Translations under genes and position numbers: made by a program
Origin: Scleromitrula shiraiana
Lineage: Eukaryota > Ascomycota > Leotiomycetes > Helotiales > Sclerotiniaceae
DNA: 64,000 nt
Direction of reading: 5' to 3'
Assembly (NCBI GenBank): GCA_028455995.1
Contig: JABELC010000009.1
Coordinates: 1,302,001-1,366,000 of the forward strand
Shown here: in pieces, positions 12,877-26,618 of the stretch
Layout of the letters: each line of letters opens with the position of its first letter
Position numbering within the stretch: position 1 is the stretch's first letter
The notes under the pieces: generated by a model
What the model saw: the letters and a program-made list of their open reading frames with translations, nothing else
Databases searched by the model: none
Told to the model about the DNA's origin: nothing

Positions 12877-14558
12877 ATGAAACCAGGGACTACAGGCCTT
12901 TTATCAAAGGCCGCCACTCCATCTCGAATTATATGCTCTACACCATTGAGTCGACCTCGACCTCGACCTTTAAGAGATGACGCATGTACAAAATCGCAGA
13001 CGCGGGCAATATCATCTTTCAATGAACCTCAGAGAAGATACAGGCCTTCTCAGCATCATCTACCATTAAAGACATCACAGAAACGGGTGAGTAATTCTAC
13101 TCGGTTTTAAGTATTAAGGTTCGTAGGTACTGATTGAAAATTCCTTTAGCTTTTTCACGCATCCCCGAAGTTACAAGCCACGAAGAATCCCTACGATGTA
13201 CTTGGTGTAGACAAAAGCGCTTCGGCTGGTGCCATCAAGAAGGCATATTATGGTCTTGCTAAAAAGTTTCACCCAGATACGAATAAGGATCCAAATGCCA
13301 AAGATAAATTCGCGGAAGCACAATCTGCATACGAGCTTTTGACCGATCCGCAGAAGAGAGCAGCTTGGGATCAATATGGGTCTGCTGCATTTGACCAAGG
13401 AGCAGGACCTGGACCTGGACCTGGGGCTGATCCATTTAGCAATGCTGGATTCGGAGGTGGTGGTGGTGGTGGATTTCCTGGTGGTGGATTTGGGGCCGAC
13501 TTTAATTTCGAGGATCTTTTTAGAGGATTTACTGGTGGATCGAGGGGTAGAAGTGGGGGTCGCGACCCGTTCGAAGAAGTATTGGTGGGCAATAATATCG
13601 AAGTGCAAACGAATATCTCTTTCATGGAGGCTGCAAAGGGCACCGAGAAAATCATTAACATCTCTCCACTTACCACTTGCAAGACATGTACCGGAAGTGG
13701 CATGAAAGCTGGTACAAAACGGAGCTCGTGTAAGTCTTGCGGTGGAACGGGAACACGGGTACGCTATATGTCTGGTTTCCAGATGGCTTCAACATGTAGC
13801 GCTTGCGGTGGCCAAGGATCAGCGATTCCATATGGAGGAGAATGTCGAAGTTGTTCCGGAAATGGTGTGGTGCGGGAGCGCAAGACTATCACTGTGGATA
13901 TACCTGGAGGCATCGAGGATGGAATGCGATTGAAGTTGAATGGGGAAGGTGATGCGCCGGCTACTGGCACAGCTGCGGATCCAAATGCCCGATCTCAATC
14001 TGGAGATCTATACGTGCTTGTGAGAGTAGGTACAGACCCCAAATTTACCCGATCCGGTTCCAACATCTTATACACCGCAACCATTCCCTTAACGACGGCA
14101 TTACTTGGAGGAGAGGTTACGATACCAACCCTGGATGGAGACGTCAATGTCAAGGTTGCCACAGGAACCGCTACTGGAGACAAAATAACACTGGGAGGTA
14201 GAGGAATGAGAAAGTTGGAGGGACGCAGAACAGGAACTGGAGATTTGAAGGTTGAATTCAAAGTCAGTATGCCTAAATATCTGAGCGCCAACCAGCGAAC
14301 AATCGTGGAAATGCTTGCCGATGAGATGGGCGATAAGACGGCGAAGCGTGTAATGAATGTTGGCCGCTCATCGTAAGTCCCCCTCCGTGTTCTGGAAGCT
14401 CTAGCATATTCTGACTGATTAGAGCTTCTGGTTCGAACACAAGTGGAAAGCATGAAGGCTTTCTCAAATCGGTCTGGCACAAATTTACAGAAAGTAATTC
14501 CTCAAACCAAAAGGGAGATAAGAGTTCGTCGGATGCCGAACCCAAGAAGAAGGATTGA
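12877..14558 (+). CDS. MDJ1: Mitochondrial type I DnaJ co-chaperone (Mdj1-like)
   Basis: Exons are 12877-13086, 13150-14372 and 14423-14558, giving 522 aa. The first about 75 residues are rich in Arg, Ser and Pro with few acids, as expected of a mitochondrial presequence. The J domain runs from about 83 to 145 with HPD at 111-113. A Gly-rich region follows (about 155-205). The zinc region holds four CxxCxGxG repeats between Cys247 and about 309 (CKTCTGSG, CKSCGGTG, CSACGGQG, CRSCSGNG). The C-terminal substrate domain includes DIPGGIEDGMRLKL and GGEVTIPTLDG. Known Mdj1 acts in the matrix with the Hsp70 Ssc1 in folding imported proteins and handing damaged ones to the Lon protease Pim1. A Pim1 gene lies about 8 kb downstream, which is probably coincidence. 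The last exon adds a charged tail ending KKKD. Confidence 0.92.
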
Positions 14559-16334
14559 GCATTAAAGCAGTATGCTGTATAATAAAATGTCACTGAATGC
14601 TAGCCTGTATAAGGATTGCGAATGGAGCATGGCATTCCATAAGAGGTACGAAGTATGGCTGTCTGTCCATTTACACGTGCCTCATCAGCATTTAGAAGTT
14701 AGAATACATTTACAACTTAGATCTAGTTGTAAAAAAAATGAATGATTATCTCAACTCATGGTACTGATCATCAAAGTTTCCATCTTCCTTCCATTGTTGT
14801 ACAAATGTTTTCTTCTACCCGGTACGTGTCAGCAGCCATCCATCCATATCCCATGCTCTCAATCATACCTATCTAATGCCAAAAAAAAATTAATAAAAAA
14901 CAAGTCTAAACTCCACTCACCCCTCCACTCTTTACTTGTACCTTACTATGATGAAAAGCTATGAAACACCAAGATTTCTGTCAATGGAAAACGTAATGAA
15001 TGGCTGTCGTGACACCTATATATATATAACTGCGTCACCGCACCTGCACTAATCATACATTGCATATAATATATCGTATGTTGCGAAATGAGCCCAAGTT
15101 ACCTACCCACAGTATAGCTTTATCAAAAGAGTACCTTCCCCTCCGTAAGAAGACTTCTTTTGTACTTTTAAGAATTGGTTTTTTGGGAATCCGGACGAGT
15201 GTATCATGTAGCATGGCATGCACAGATCCAATGTAATGACATATGCCGAACAGCAACTCGGAATTATCCCTTTTATCTAGAGCTACAAGACTGAGCGCTT
15301 AACACATACGCCGATATCCTATGGATTGATGTCACCCACTTCTAACGACCTTTACCATCAAGGCCAATTACCAATGTGCGTGAGGCGTGTGTGATGGTGT
15401 GTGCGGAAATTGCATTATATTTTGGAAAAATCTAGAATCTTTGTTTGTTATTGGTTCTGTTTGTTTGGGAATACAAATCCAGTTGTTGGGTATGTAGGTC
15501 GTTAAGAATGAAGATGGATTAGAATCTTGACTATGTACCATCTCCGTTGCTAGATGTTTATTAGTATGGATAGCTTTTGAATTAGTTCCTGGACAAACAC
15601 TACTGTACCCTATTTTGAGCCTATCCACTACCTACTATTTACATACTATGTAGGTCCTATATTATTATTATACCTATTGACCTATTCTGTTGCTAGAAGT
15701 AAATAAACAGATAATAAATAAAGCCTGTGACCATAAGATAAATTGTAATCTGACCCTATTCTCCCTCATGGTACAAAGTATTCCGGCGCTTATCTCAGTT
15801 TGAATCTGGGCCTCCTGAAAGGCCGCAGTTTAAAAGGTAGGTTTCTGCAGGTTTCCCGCTGCAAGGCTCTTGTATATTTTCAGGCCTCGTTCGTTCCACT
15901 ACACAGCACAAAATTAATGAAAGCTTGGCCACCCTGCTTTTATAGACCTTCTACTTTCTTGCAATCTATCTCGAACATTTCTCCTCAACTCTTAATAATA
16001 ATTCACCTAATTACCATGCCACGCATGAGTGAATATTTGCGCAAGGATCGAATCGTCATATCGAGATACTTTGCGGCAAAATAAAGTACAGTACCTCTCG
16101 GGCAAGAAATAAATATTACTGACGACAACCCCTCCTCCCCACCGTCTTTTCCACTCACCTTAGACATATCTCGAGATAAACACGATATAAACGGCATCAT
16201 ATACTGTCGCTTTATAACCCTCTCCAGCGTTCAACTATTCATCATATACGGAGTTCATTCCGTCCATCTACACACAGCTATTGTTTAAAGATTTATAGAG
16301 AGTGGGTCGAGCAACAACTGGTCAACATCCAAAG
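14559..16334. other. Intergenic region
   Basis: About 1.8 kb between MDJ1 and BRO1 with no recognised gene, tRNA or repeat. A short AT run lies at 15019-15028. The last 200 bases before 16335 are pyrimidine-rich and look like a promoter and 5' UTR. Some open frames cover this region but their peptides are not gene-like. Confidence 0.5.
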
Positions 16335-19300
16335 ATGCAAGCTCCGATGATCTCGGCGCCTTTAAAGGCCACGAACGAGATAGATTGGATACAACCTCTG
16401 AAAAGCTATATCAGAACGACTTATGGAGATGATCCGGAACGATATGCGGAGGAATGTGCTACGCTCAACCGATTACGACAGGATATGAGGGGGGCGGGCA
16501 AGGATAGTGCTGCGGGAAGAGACCTCCTATATAGATATTATGGACAGTTGGAACTACTGGACTTGCGATTTCCGGTCGACGAGAACCATATCAAAATCTC
16601 ATTTACCTGGTAAGATTATGCCGGAAAGTTAAGAACATCTGGGACTTTAAAATTAACATACTCCAGGTTCGATGCATTTACACATAAACCTACTTCACAG
16701 TACTCCCTAGCTTACGAAAAGGCCTCGATCATCTTTAATATTTCCGCCGTCCTATCATGTCATGCAGCGCACCAGAACCGATCAGAGGACTCCGGTCTCA
16801 AAACAGCATATCATTCCTTTCAAGCATCTGCTGGGATGTTCACTTATATTAATGAGAACTTCCTCCACGCACCTTCTACCGATCTTAGTAGGGATACCGT
16901 CAAAACCTTGATACAAATTATGCTCGCTCAAGGCCAGGAAGTGTTCTTGGAAAAGCAAATCGCTGATGGCAAGAAGGTTGGATTACTAGCAAAACTTGCC
17001 AGTCAAGCAGGCTACTTGTATTCACAAGCGCTTGAGGGGACCCAAGAAAATGTTAATAAGGCCATTTTCGAGAAAGTCTGGCTTTTAGTTGTACAAGTGA
17101 GTGCATTATCACCCTCGAGTATCGAATGCTCCCATTACTTGCCTCATAGTCACTAACAAATGATAGATCAAAGCAAATTATATGTCGTCATTAGCTCAAT
17201 ATTATCAAGCTCTCGCCGATGACGATGCAAACTCACATGGAGTAGCCATTTCACGATTACAAGTAGCTGAAGCCTCATCGAAGGATGCTAACAAACTTGC
17301 TAACAGCTTTCCTGGAAATGTACCAGCTAACTCTAATTTCACGACCGAAACTGGCACAAGCCTGATTGAGATCAATAGGCGTCATCTTACTAATGTTCAG
17401 GAGAAACTCGCTGAGCTCACCAAGGATAATGACTATATTTATCACCAAACCATACCAGCGGAAGCTGCTCTTACGGTCATTCCGAAGTTGCCCGCAGCAA
17501 AAGCAATACCAGTTAGCGAACTTTATGCAGGTCAAGATATCCAGCGTATCACAGGACCAGATATCTTTCAAAAGATAGTGCCAATGGCTGTGACGGAATC
17601 CGCAAGTTTATATGATGAGGAGAAGGCAAAGTTGGTGAGAGCAGAGACTGAGCGCGTGGAAACTGCCAACAGCGAAATGGCTGCCAGTTTGGATTATCTA
17701 AGGTTACCGGGAGCACTGCAAACTCTGAAAGGTGGATTTGATCAAGAATTGAGTGGGGGCGACGATTTTCGAGGCTGGTGCGATGATCTGGCTGGACATA
17801 TTTCGCCTATGTCGACTTTTGATTCTTTGAAGGCAAGCAAGGAAGCTATAGTGTCAATACTGGATAAAAGCACCAAACAACTAGATATGGAGGAGAGTGT
17901 CTGCGAAAAGATGCGGTCGAAGTACGAGGCCGAGTGGACGCAGCAACCAAGTTCAAGGCTAACCTCGACACTTCGCAATGATATACGCAATTACCGAGAG
18001 GCTCTTGAGGAGGCTGCGCGCAGTGATAATCAACTATACTCCAAGATTTGTCAGCATGAGATTGATTTTGATGAGATGCGCTCTGCTGGTGAATTGGGCG
18101 AGTCAGATGTTCTCTTTCAAAAAGCTTTGATTCAGGTTGGTGGAAAGTTGAGGAACGCGGGTAGTCCTAGCACTCGTGAAGGTAACCTCCTTGATGATGA
18201 TTTTGATGAAGGAAAGAAGAGTGTCGCGGACCAAATAGCCAAGGTTGAGGATATTCTCAAGAAATTAAACCTTGTCAAACGGGAACGATCACAAGTTCTA
18301 AAAGATCTTAAAGAAAAGGTGTGTGAAGTTGCTGTTGTATATGTTGTAAACAACCCTGCTTATATTTAATCATCATCTAGGCACACAACGACGATATATC
18401 TCATGTTCTTATCTTGAATAAGAAATCAATTTCCAACTATGAGACACAACTTTTCCAAGCAGAGCTTGAGAAATTCCGCCCTCATCAGAGTCGTCTTCTT
18501 TCTGCAAATCACAAGCAGTCATCTTTGATGAAGGAGCTTACCGCCACGTTCAATGATCTCCTTCAAGACAGACGTGTCAGGGCAGAGCAGAGCAAATACG
18601 AGAGTATTACCCGACAACGAACTTCTGTAATGACAAAGTACAAGAGGGTCCATCAAGAGTTCCTAGATCTGGAAACTGGTCTGGAAAGCGCGAAACAATG
18701 GTATGAGGAAATGAAAGATACGGTTAATAGTCTTGATAAGAATGTCGAAACATTTGTCAACAATCGTAGGTCGGAAGGAGCTCAACTTCTAAATCAAATT
18801 GAGCAGGACCGAGCAAGCAATGCCAATGGACATGCGGACAGAGAGCGTGAGAGACTTAGAGGATTAATGGAAAGAATGTCTATGGATCCATCAACTTCAC
18901 CATCATCTAGTAAGCCACCCCGTAGGCCATCCGTGTCTTACAACAATACATCTCCATCAACGAGATATCCAGCTACAAATTTCGCGGGTCAGTACCAGGT
19001 AGCTGCGTCCCCACCACCACAAACAACAACGACGCAACCAGGCCGCTCCTCTGTACAATCTTCTTCCAACGGAGGATATTATCCACATCCCCAACAACAA
19101 CAACAACCACAACAACCACCGCGTGTAGATCCTTACAGCCACATCCAGAAGAGCACCTCACCCTACGGTGGATACAACCCCGCCACTCATTCCCGCACCT
19201 CCTCCCACCCCATCTCACCGCCCCCATCACAAACCCAATTTCCACGCTCCCCCCCACCAACTCAAACCTCATTTCCACAATCCCAACACCAACACCAATA

Positions 19301-19553
19301 TACCACTATGGCACCGCCACAGCAGGCCCAACAACAATACGTCCCTTCCGGCTATGTGCCGCCTCCGCCGCCACCGGGACCCCCTCCTTTGGGCCCCCAG
19401 CAGACGTTTCATCATCCGGGGTCGGTGTCGGGGCAGGGTGATTATGGGTATGGTGCTGGTGCTGGGGCCGGGGCGCATTCGAGGAAGGCGAGTCAACAGC
19501 AGCAGCAGCAGGGGGCGAGTGATCCGTGGCAGGGGCTTAATGCTTGGAAGTGA
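16335..19553 (+). CDS. BRO1: Bro1, ESCRT-III-associated endosomal sorting protein
   Basis: Exons are 16335-16609, 16667-17096, 17167-18318 and 18381-19553, giving 1009 aa. All three introns keep phase (GTAAGA, GTGAGT, GTGTGT donors). The frame is open upstream to 16302 but the first ATG is at 16335. The BRO1 domain covers about residues 1-390 (NEIDWIQPLKSYI, LRQDMRGAGKDSAAGRDLLY, FDAFTHKPTSQYSLAYEKAS, ASQAGYLYSQA). It is followed by an ALIX-like V-domain coiled region (about 400-740, including ASLDYLRLPGAL) and a Pro/Gln/Ser-rich tail from about 780. Known Bro1 binds Snf7 at endosomes and recruits the deubiquitinase Doa4 during multivesicular-body sorting. The paralogue PalA/Rim20 is less likely, because the V-domain motif and N-terminus resemble Bro1 rather than PalA. 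Poly-Gln runs occur in the tail and the 3' end is GC-richer than the rest. Confidence 0.92.
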
Positions 19554-20828
19554 TTCGTTCATACGGATGAGATTTACTTGAGTAGTAGGTATAGGGGTTT
19601 GCTGGGAAAGAGTTAGGAAATGGGGGATAAGCTGGGATGGGGTGGCTTGTTGGACGTAATACAGACAGCGTCGGGATTGAAGTGGAAATGGATGGATGAT
19701 ACCAATATGTGGAGGTCAAATTAGGCAAGGCTAGGTAGGATACGGGAGACGGGATGGGATAAAATGAAAATGGAATAGGATGGGGATGAAAGATGGGACA
19801 TAGCATGCATGAATGTATTTTTATCCATCCTTTGAATTGCAAAGCTGGCCGGAGGCAGATAAGATGACATGAAATATATGAGTATGAATACGAACAACGC
19901 TGGGAATGAACATCTATTTCGATGATCTATTATGAAGTCTTGTGTGAAATACGGGATGTTATGGTGAATTGTGAATTTATTAGAGTGTGCTTAACATTGT
20001 GAACTGATTGGGGGGGCAATTTTGATTATCTCCAGATCATGTAATTGGAAACGCATTAGTTGTAAATTCCAGGCTGTGCGATTGAGTATCTAACTTTAAG
20101 CTCGAGCACTCAAAATCTTTCTGTATTAGTTGCTCATCCTCCCTCCCCAACCGAGCCATCGCAGCCAACCTCTGCTGCACCAAACTCCTCTGTCCAAACT
20201 CCTCCCTTGTATATCTGTCCACCGTAAATAAACAATGCCTCCGAAAATTGTGTAGAATTATCGTCGATCGTAATATCCTTCATCCCTTGCCTCGTGATCG
20301 AAAGTTACCATCCGCTAAAAGTAAGTCAACGCATTCATAATTGCACGCGTAAAAAGTGTCTTGATCTGCGTCGACACGACTATCTTTGCAGTCACACATT
20401 AGTACGCACTCTTATAGTATCCAAATAAAACACTCACATGTCAAACATTATCACACTCTAAAAAACTGCCCCTCAACATGGTTGTCGATGACCCCTTGGT
20501 ACCTGTCCATATCCATCTTCCGAAGAGGTAAGTGACATCCGATCTAATCCTGGGTTGTTAAATAGTGGTGGTTTAGCAAAACCGAAACTGAAGAAAATTT
20601 GTGTGGGCTGCAATAGACGCATCCTATCTGATCCTGAGTTGTTAATTGAAAAGTAGCAAGATGGTAGTAGTTTAGCAAAGTAGAAAGTGAAAGTTGAAAC
20701 TGGAAGCAGAAACTGAAAGCAGAAATTGAAAGTAGAAGCTGAAAAGTTGTGTGAGCGCTGTAATAAGATGTATCTCTGATTTGTTGTAGTCGTATGTATA
20801 GAAGTATAGCAAAGAGATTTAGAGCATT
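19554..20828. other. Intergenic region
   Basis: 3' flanks of BRO1 and of the minus-strand pseudogene. Around 20525-20760 the phrases 'atccgatctaatcctgggttgttaa' and 'atcctatctgatcctgagttgttaa' (broken here into partial matches) form an imperfect local duplication about 95 bases apart, and a GAAAGTAGAA-like motif repeats at 20690-20740. No gene is recognised. Confidence 0.4.
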
Positions 20829-21649
20829 CTAATTGCGAAGCAGCTCGGCTTCGAATTTCTCCAGACAATAACGTGTGCACTCTCCAACGTAGGCTCTCTC
20901 TTCAAGATAACGCATTGGCTCACGATCACCTGAATGTAAAGAGAATGTGGTACTTAGTTCTGATAATCCGCGGATACCTCGAAATGGAGTTAGGATTTTC
21001 TTCAATAACATGTCAAGTGATTCTGGGAATTCCAATATCATTTTCCAAAGGACGTGTGGCACAACAATATGTATTGATAGGCGCTCCAGAAAACTGCTAT
21101 TAACTAAAACTTGTCCCAGACGTGCAATCCATTGGGGGACCTCTAAATGGAGTTCGGCATTCTCTATATAGTAGTCGAAGTTGTCATCCCACTCCTCGTT
21201 GTAGGCTTTGAAAGACGACGTGCAGGTTACGGCCGAGGATTTCACTAATCTGATACCTGTTGGGATTTCAAATGTATCTTGAACGCGATTTTTCCAATTC
21301 GAAGAGACAGACTTTGAATAATGGTCAGAAGAAAAGGTTGCGACTTCATACCATAACCCCAGAAACTCATTGTGTATCTTTCGGTTTAGATATAGCATGG
21401 CCGGAGCGCATGAGCTGCCATCCGGCCGCTCTTTCCGCAGTCCAGATCTATCTTGACAAATACTATCAGGAACGAGGTATAAGTATATCTTATTTCAAAC
21501 TTCGGCAGGTAATCGTGAAAATGGAGAAGGTTGATAGGCTATTGGAGTGGATTGGAGGGGTAGATTGATCGCATTGGTGGGCTTGGTGGGCTATCAGTAC
21601 AGTTAGTAGATGAAAAACTTTTATGGGTCACTTTTACCTGAGATTCCAT
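20829..21649 (-). pseudogene. F-box/2EXR-like gene with a single internal stop
   Basis: On the minus strand the first exon is 21649-21638 (MESQ). A 47-nt intron (GTAAAA donor, ACTAACT branch, TAG acceptor) leads to exon 2 at 21590-20829. Spliced, the frame encodes 257 codons, with a single stop TGA at 21497-21495. That stop sits in SRLPAEV*NKIYLYLVPD, where the widespread fungal motif LPAEVRNKIY expects Arg. CGA to TGA is one C-to-T change. The rest continues cleanly: APAMLYLNRKIHNEFLGLWY, then a leucine-rich region and ERAYVGECTRYCLEKFEAELL. Families with this N-terminal motif are large and of unknown function in filamentous fungi. The intact downstream frame suggests recent inactivation, a strain-specific allele, or a sequencing error. 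Confidence 0.6.
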
Positions 21650-22050
21650 GTCTTTTATTAACCAATGTTTTATTGATTTCAACTTAATTGGTTTGTGTTT
21701 ATTTGAGAGTTGTGTTGAAGTTGTATGGTGTCGAAGCAAAAGACGAAGTCGATCCATAGATCGCGGTTGATGGATATGTGAGGTCAGAAAGGTACCGAAA
21801 TCCCGATAGCTTAGCAAGCATTTAATGCCTAGTCGTACTAGTACATCATGACGAGCAGAACATAGGAAGCTCATAGAATAATAATAGAATCCCGAGTCAC
21901 CACTGATTTGCCATTGCCAACCATATTGCATTCTTTTCTTTTCTTACGACAGTGGATTTTCTGATCCGCTTCAGGTTGTTTCTTGGAAGTTATCTTTTAC
22001 ACATCTAACTTCTGTATAATTCATATCCTTTACCATAATAATTCAGAGTG
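21650..22050. other. Divergent intergenic region
   Basis: Probable shared promoter region for the minus-strand pseudogene and PIM1. An open minus frame (21931-21539) reads through it but only its end overlaps the pseudogene's first exon. Confidence 0.45.
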
Positions 22051-25000
22051 ATGCTCTACGGTCAGAATCTACCATGGCGGATTGCGCTTCGAAACGTAAC
22101 CAAGCCCTCCATTAAACAGAGTACACAAGCCTCGAACCCACTGCTAAGGCGGACAATTCGACAACATCATGTTATAACCGCACAAGCATCTACTTGTTTA
22201 CGACCCCGCTCCCCAGTACTTCCATCCATTGGTGGCGCCGCAAGATTTTCAATCTCTCATTCTCTTCGAAAAGACGCTCCAAAAGATCCAGCAGACCTGA
22301 CAGCAGAAGAGGCGGCAGCTCAAAAAGCGAAGTTAGAAGTCGAATCGCCTCAAGAGGTTAGTGGCGAGGGTGCGGTAGAGAATAAAAGTAAACCTATACA
22401 GGCATCATCCAGCAGCAATGCTTCCACTGGTGCAGCGGATGCAAAGGGAAGCAGTGCTGCTGGGGGTGCAGGTGATTCAGGTAGTGGCGATGGCGGAAAG
22501 AGAGGCCGCAAAGGAGCTTCTGAAAAAGCCTTGCAGAAAGCAACCGCTCCAGAAGTGTATCCACAGGTTATGGCAATACCAATTACAAGACGGCCTTTAT
22601 TTCCGGGTTTTTATAAGGCAGTTACAGTTCGGGATCCAAATGTCGTTGCTGCTATTAATGACATGATGAAGAGAGGACAACCATATGTTGGAGCTTTTCT
22701 GTTCAAGGATGACAACATGGATCGTGATGTTATTGAGAGCATGGATGATGTGCATGATGTTGGTGTCTTTGCGCAGATCACAAGTGCTTTCCCTGTACAT
22801 GGAGATGAAAACGCTTTAACTGCAGTACTTTACCCACATCGTCGTATCAAAATGTCTTCTTTGATTACACCAGATCGAGATGGTGCGGATACCAAGAAGA
22901 GTGAAGGAACCTCATCCGACCCCGCGGTTCCAGAGATCATACCCTTGAAATCTGCAAAAGATGAGCAGGCATCTGAGAAGAAAGGTGATGTTGTTGCTAG
23001 TTTCGAAGAGGGGGCAGTACAGCAGAAGAACGCGGATGCGGCCCCATCTCTCTTTGAGCCAACCTCATTTTTACGGAAATACCCAGTTAGTTTGGTGAAC
23101 GTTGAAAACTTAGCAGAAGAGGCATACGATCCTAAGAACCCCATAATCCGAGCTGTGACCAATGAAATTGTAAACGTGTTCAAGGAGGTGGCAAATCTCA
23201 ACAGTCTCTTCCGAGACCAAATTTCTACGTTTTCGATGAGCTCGAGTTCGGGCAATGTTATGCAAGAACCCGGAAAACTCGCTGATTTTGCTGCTGCGGT
23301 CTCTATTGGAGAAGTTGCTGAGCTACAGGATGTGCTTGAGACTCTCAACATCGAAGAAAGGCTTCAAAAGGGGTTGACTGTCTTAAAGAAAGAATTGATG
23401 AATGCTCAGCTACAATCTAAGATTTCAAAAGACGTTGAGAGCAAGATACAGAAGCGTCAACGCGAATACTGGTTGATGGAGCAAATGAAGGGTATTCGAA
23501 GGGAACTTGGCATTGAATCGGACGGAAAAGATAAGCTTGTTGAGAAATTCAAGGAAAAGGCAACTAAGCTTGCAATGCCAGAAGCAGTTAAAAAGGTCTT
23601 TGATGAGGAGATCAACAAGTTAGCACATCTCGAACCAGCTGCCTCTGAGTTCAACGTCACTAGAAATTACCTGGATTGGTTGACACAAATTCCTTGGGGT
23701 CAGCGCAGTGCAGAGAATTTCGGAATCAACAATGCAATGGGTGTCCTCAACGAAGACCATCATGGCCTGAAGGATGTGAAGGATCGCATTCTTGAGTTCA
23801 TTGCAGTTGGAAAATTGAGAGGCACCGTTGAAGGCAAAATCTTATGTTTTGTTGGTCCTCCTGGTGTTGGTAAGACTAGTATTGGCAAAAGTATTGCCAG
23901 AGCTCTCAACCGCCAATACTATAGATTCAGTGTTGGTGGTCTTACCGATGTTGCGGAAATCAAGGGTCACAGAAGAACCTACGTTGGAGCACTTCCTGGA
24001 CGTATCATTCAGGCATTGAAGAAATGCCAAACTGAAAATCCATTGATTTTGATTGACGAAATCGACAAAATTGGAAGAGGCCATCAAGGAGATCCAGCAT
24101 CCGCTCTTCTAGAATTGTTGGACCCTGAGCAAAACACATCTTTCCTTGATCACTACCTTGACGTTCCCGTGGATCTTTCCAAGGTCCTGTTTGTCTGCAC
24201 TGCTAATATGACTGATACCATTCCTCGACCTCTTCTTGATCGTATGGAGATGATTGAGCTGTCTGGGTATGTAGCAGATGAAAAGATGGCCATTGCAGAG
24301 CGCTATCTTGGACCAGCGGCAAAGGAATTGGCCGGCTTGAAAAATGTGGATGTCAATCTAAGCAAAGAAGCAATTGAGGAGCTCATCAAGTCATATTGTC
24401 GCGAATCTGGAGTCAGAAATCTTAAGAAGCAAATTGAAAAGGTTTATCGTAAATCTGCTTTGAAGATTGTACAGGATCTTGGAGAAACCGTTCTTCCCGA
24501 AGAAGAGGCCCTTACGCAAGAGGGCAAAGCGGCTTTAGAAGAATCTAAGAAAGACGAGAGTGATGTCAAGACTACATCGGAAAACATTGAAAAAGAGACT
24601 ACAGAAGTTCCTAGAGTTAGTCTTAAGGTTCCCGATTCTGTACATGTCACGATTGGCAAAGATAATCTCAAAGACTACGTTGGGCCACCTGTCTTCACAT
24701 CGGATCGATTGTATGATGTAACTCCTCCTGGTGTTGCCATGGGTCTAGCATGGACACAAATGGGTGGTGCTGCTTTATATGTCGAATCGATATTAGAAAG
24801 TGCTCTATCCGCCGGTTCCAGACCTGGTTTGGCCACTACTGGTAACTTGAAATCCGTGATGAAGGAATCGACCACCATCGCATATTCATTCGCTAAGTCT
24901 GTTATGGCAAAGAACTTCCCAGATAACCACTTCTTCGACAACGCCAAATTACATCTTCATTGCCCAGAAGGTGCGGTTCAGAAAGATGGACCTTCTGCCG

Positions 25001-25431
25001 GTATCACTATGGCAACATCTCTACTCTCTCTAGCATTAGATCGTCCATTGGATCCTACTATTGCTATGACCGGTGAACTTACAGTCACCGGAAAGGTACT
25101 GAGAATTGGTGGTCTTCGTGAGAAGACAGTTGCAGCTCGACGTGCTGGTTCAAAAATGATCATTTTCCCTGATGACAATATGTCCGATTGGCTAGAACTC
25201 CCAGAAGTAAGTACTCAACACCGACATCCCTATACTTCCTACTCCTATCCTAGATACTAATTCACAAAACAGAACATCAAAGAAGGCATCGAAGGCCGAC
25301 CCGCAAAATGGTACTCGGATGTATTCGACCTCGTCTTCCCCAACGTCGATAAATCCCACGCCAACAACCTCTGGAAAGATCAGTTGGCTAAAAAGCAGAA
25401 GAGCAAGACTAAGGATGAAAACGATGATTAA
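22051..25431 (+). CDS. PIM1: Mitochondrial ATP-dependent Lon protease (Pim1)
   Basis: Exons are 22051-25206 and 25273-25431, giving 1104 aa. The 66-nt intron has GTAAGT and ACAG borders. The GTG at 22048 precedes the real ATG. The N-terminus is Arg/Ser/Thr-rich with few acids, as in a matrix presequence, followed by a low-complexity Gly/Ala/Ser linker (about 115-165). The LON substrate domain begins near residue 180 (AIPITRRPLFPGFYKAVTV). The AAA+ module has Walker A GPPGVGKT at 602-609 and Walker B LILIDEIDK. The protease domain carries the catalytic dyad Ser982 (KDGPSAG) and Lys1025 (GGLREK), 43 residues apart as in E. coli Lon. Yeast Pim1 degrades misfolded matrix proteins and supports mtDNA maintenance. 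Two acidic/Lys-rich insertions (about 275-335 and 815-855) are typical of fungal orthologues. Confidence 0.95.
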
Positions 25432-26618
25432 ATTCACTTGTTGTTGACGCTTCAATTGGATTGATTATATGCATTCATGCATGCGTATAGATAGATGGGT
25501 ATCGCATGTTGTTTGTTAGGTTGATGGATATTTATGTAAATATTGTAACAATTGGTCTACTACTAGGTACTAACTAACTAACTAACTAACTAATGACATG
25601 GCTTCGTTCTGGCCATATCATATTATGAAAGAAGAAAGGAGCATTGGGCAACTGGGAGATTTTGTTTTGATTTGATTTGATTTGATTTGGGGAAAGAAAG
25701 CTTCATATGATGGATGAATGCATTTTTCTGGCGTTTTGTTTTGTTTTTTTTTTTTTCGTTTTTTTTTTCAAGGAGGGCCAGGAAAGAAAGAAGGAAAGAA
25801 AGAAAGAAAGGGTTCTCCACTCTCCATTTTATTAAATAAAACGTCTATATATCATTAGGGTGGATGTCGATGTCGACGTCGATGTCGATGTCGACGTCGA
25901 TGTCGATGGTGAGGGTTTGATGGTGTGTTGTATGATGGGTATCTCCTTTTGCGTGGTTTGGGAAAGGAGGGAGGGGACGGGGCACGGGGTAAGATGAGTG
26001 AGGGAAATCGAATCTACTTGTCTCTTTCTTGCTTGTCTGGAACGCGCGAAGAAAAGAAGAGGATATGCATTTATTTATTCGGTTGTTTGTATCTAGATAC
26101 GAAAGGATGAATGGATGGATGGATGAATGGATGAATGGATGAATGGATGAAAAGGGGGAGGGTGAAACGAAATCAGGATTGGATGGATGGATGTATGCAT
26201 GGATGGATGGATGGATGGATAAATAAATCGTCATTTTAGATGAATGAATGAATAAATGAATGAATAAATGAATGAATAAATATAGACTTTTTTGGTGTAT
26301 TATCCTCTATATTATCCATCTACTTAGATTCTTTGATTTGATCTCATTTGATCTGATCTGATTTGCTTAATGATTTTTATTTGTATGATTATGTATATAT
26401 GTGGATTTTGAACGATGTATTTGTATGTATGTATGTATGTATGGGTGGGTATGAGCGTAGGTTTGAATGAGGTAGCGGTGGGGCTGCCACTGGGCTTAAT
26501 GCATACTTAGTTAGTTACCTGGTAGTGCGGGGGTTTCAACCGAGAGCTCCTTGTACTTGTATAGAGAGCAAGGAGTGTTCGTTGTGTTGTGTTTGTTGTG
26601 TTTGTTGGTTCTTCATTC

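Noticed and set aside
13371..13703. Minus-strand Pro-rich protein over MDJ1
   Set aside because: Mirror of the Gly-rich linker of the DnaJ protein.
22048..22050. GTG start for PIM1
   Set aside because: ATG follows at once at 22051 and fungal nuclear genes start with ATG.
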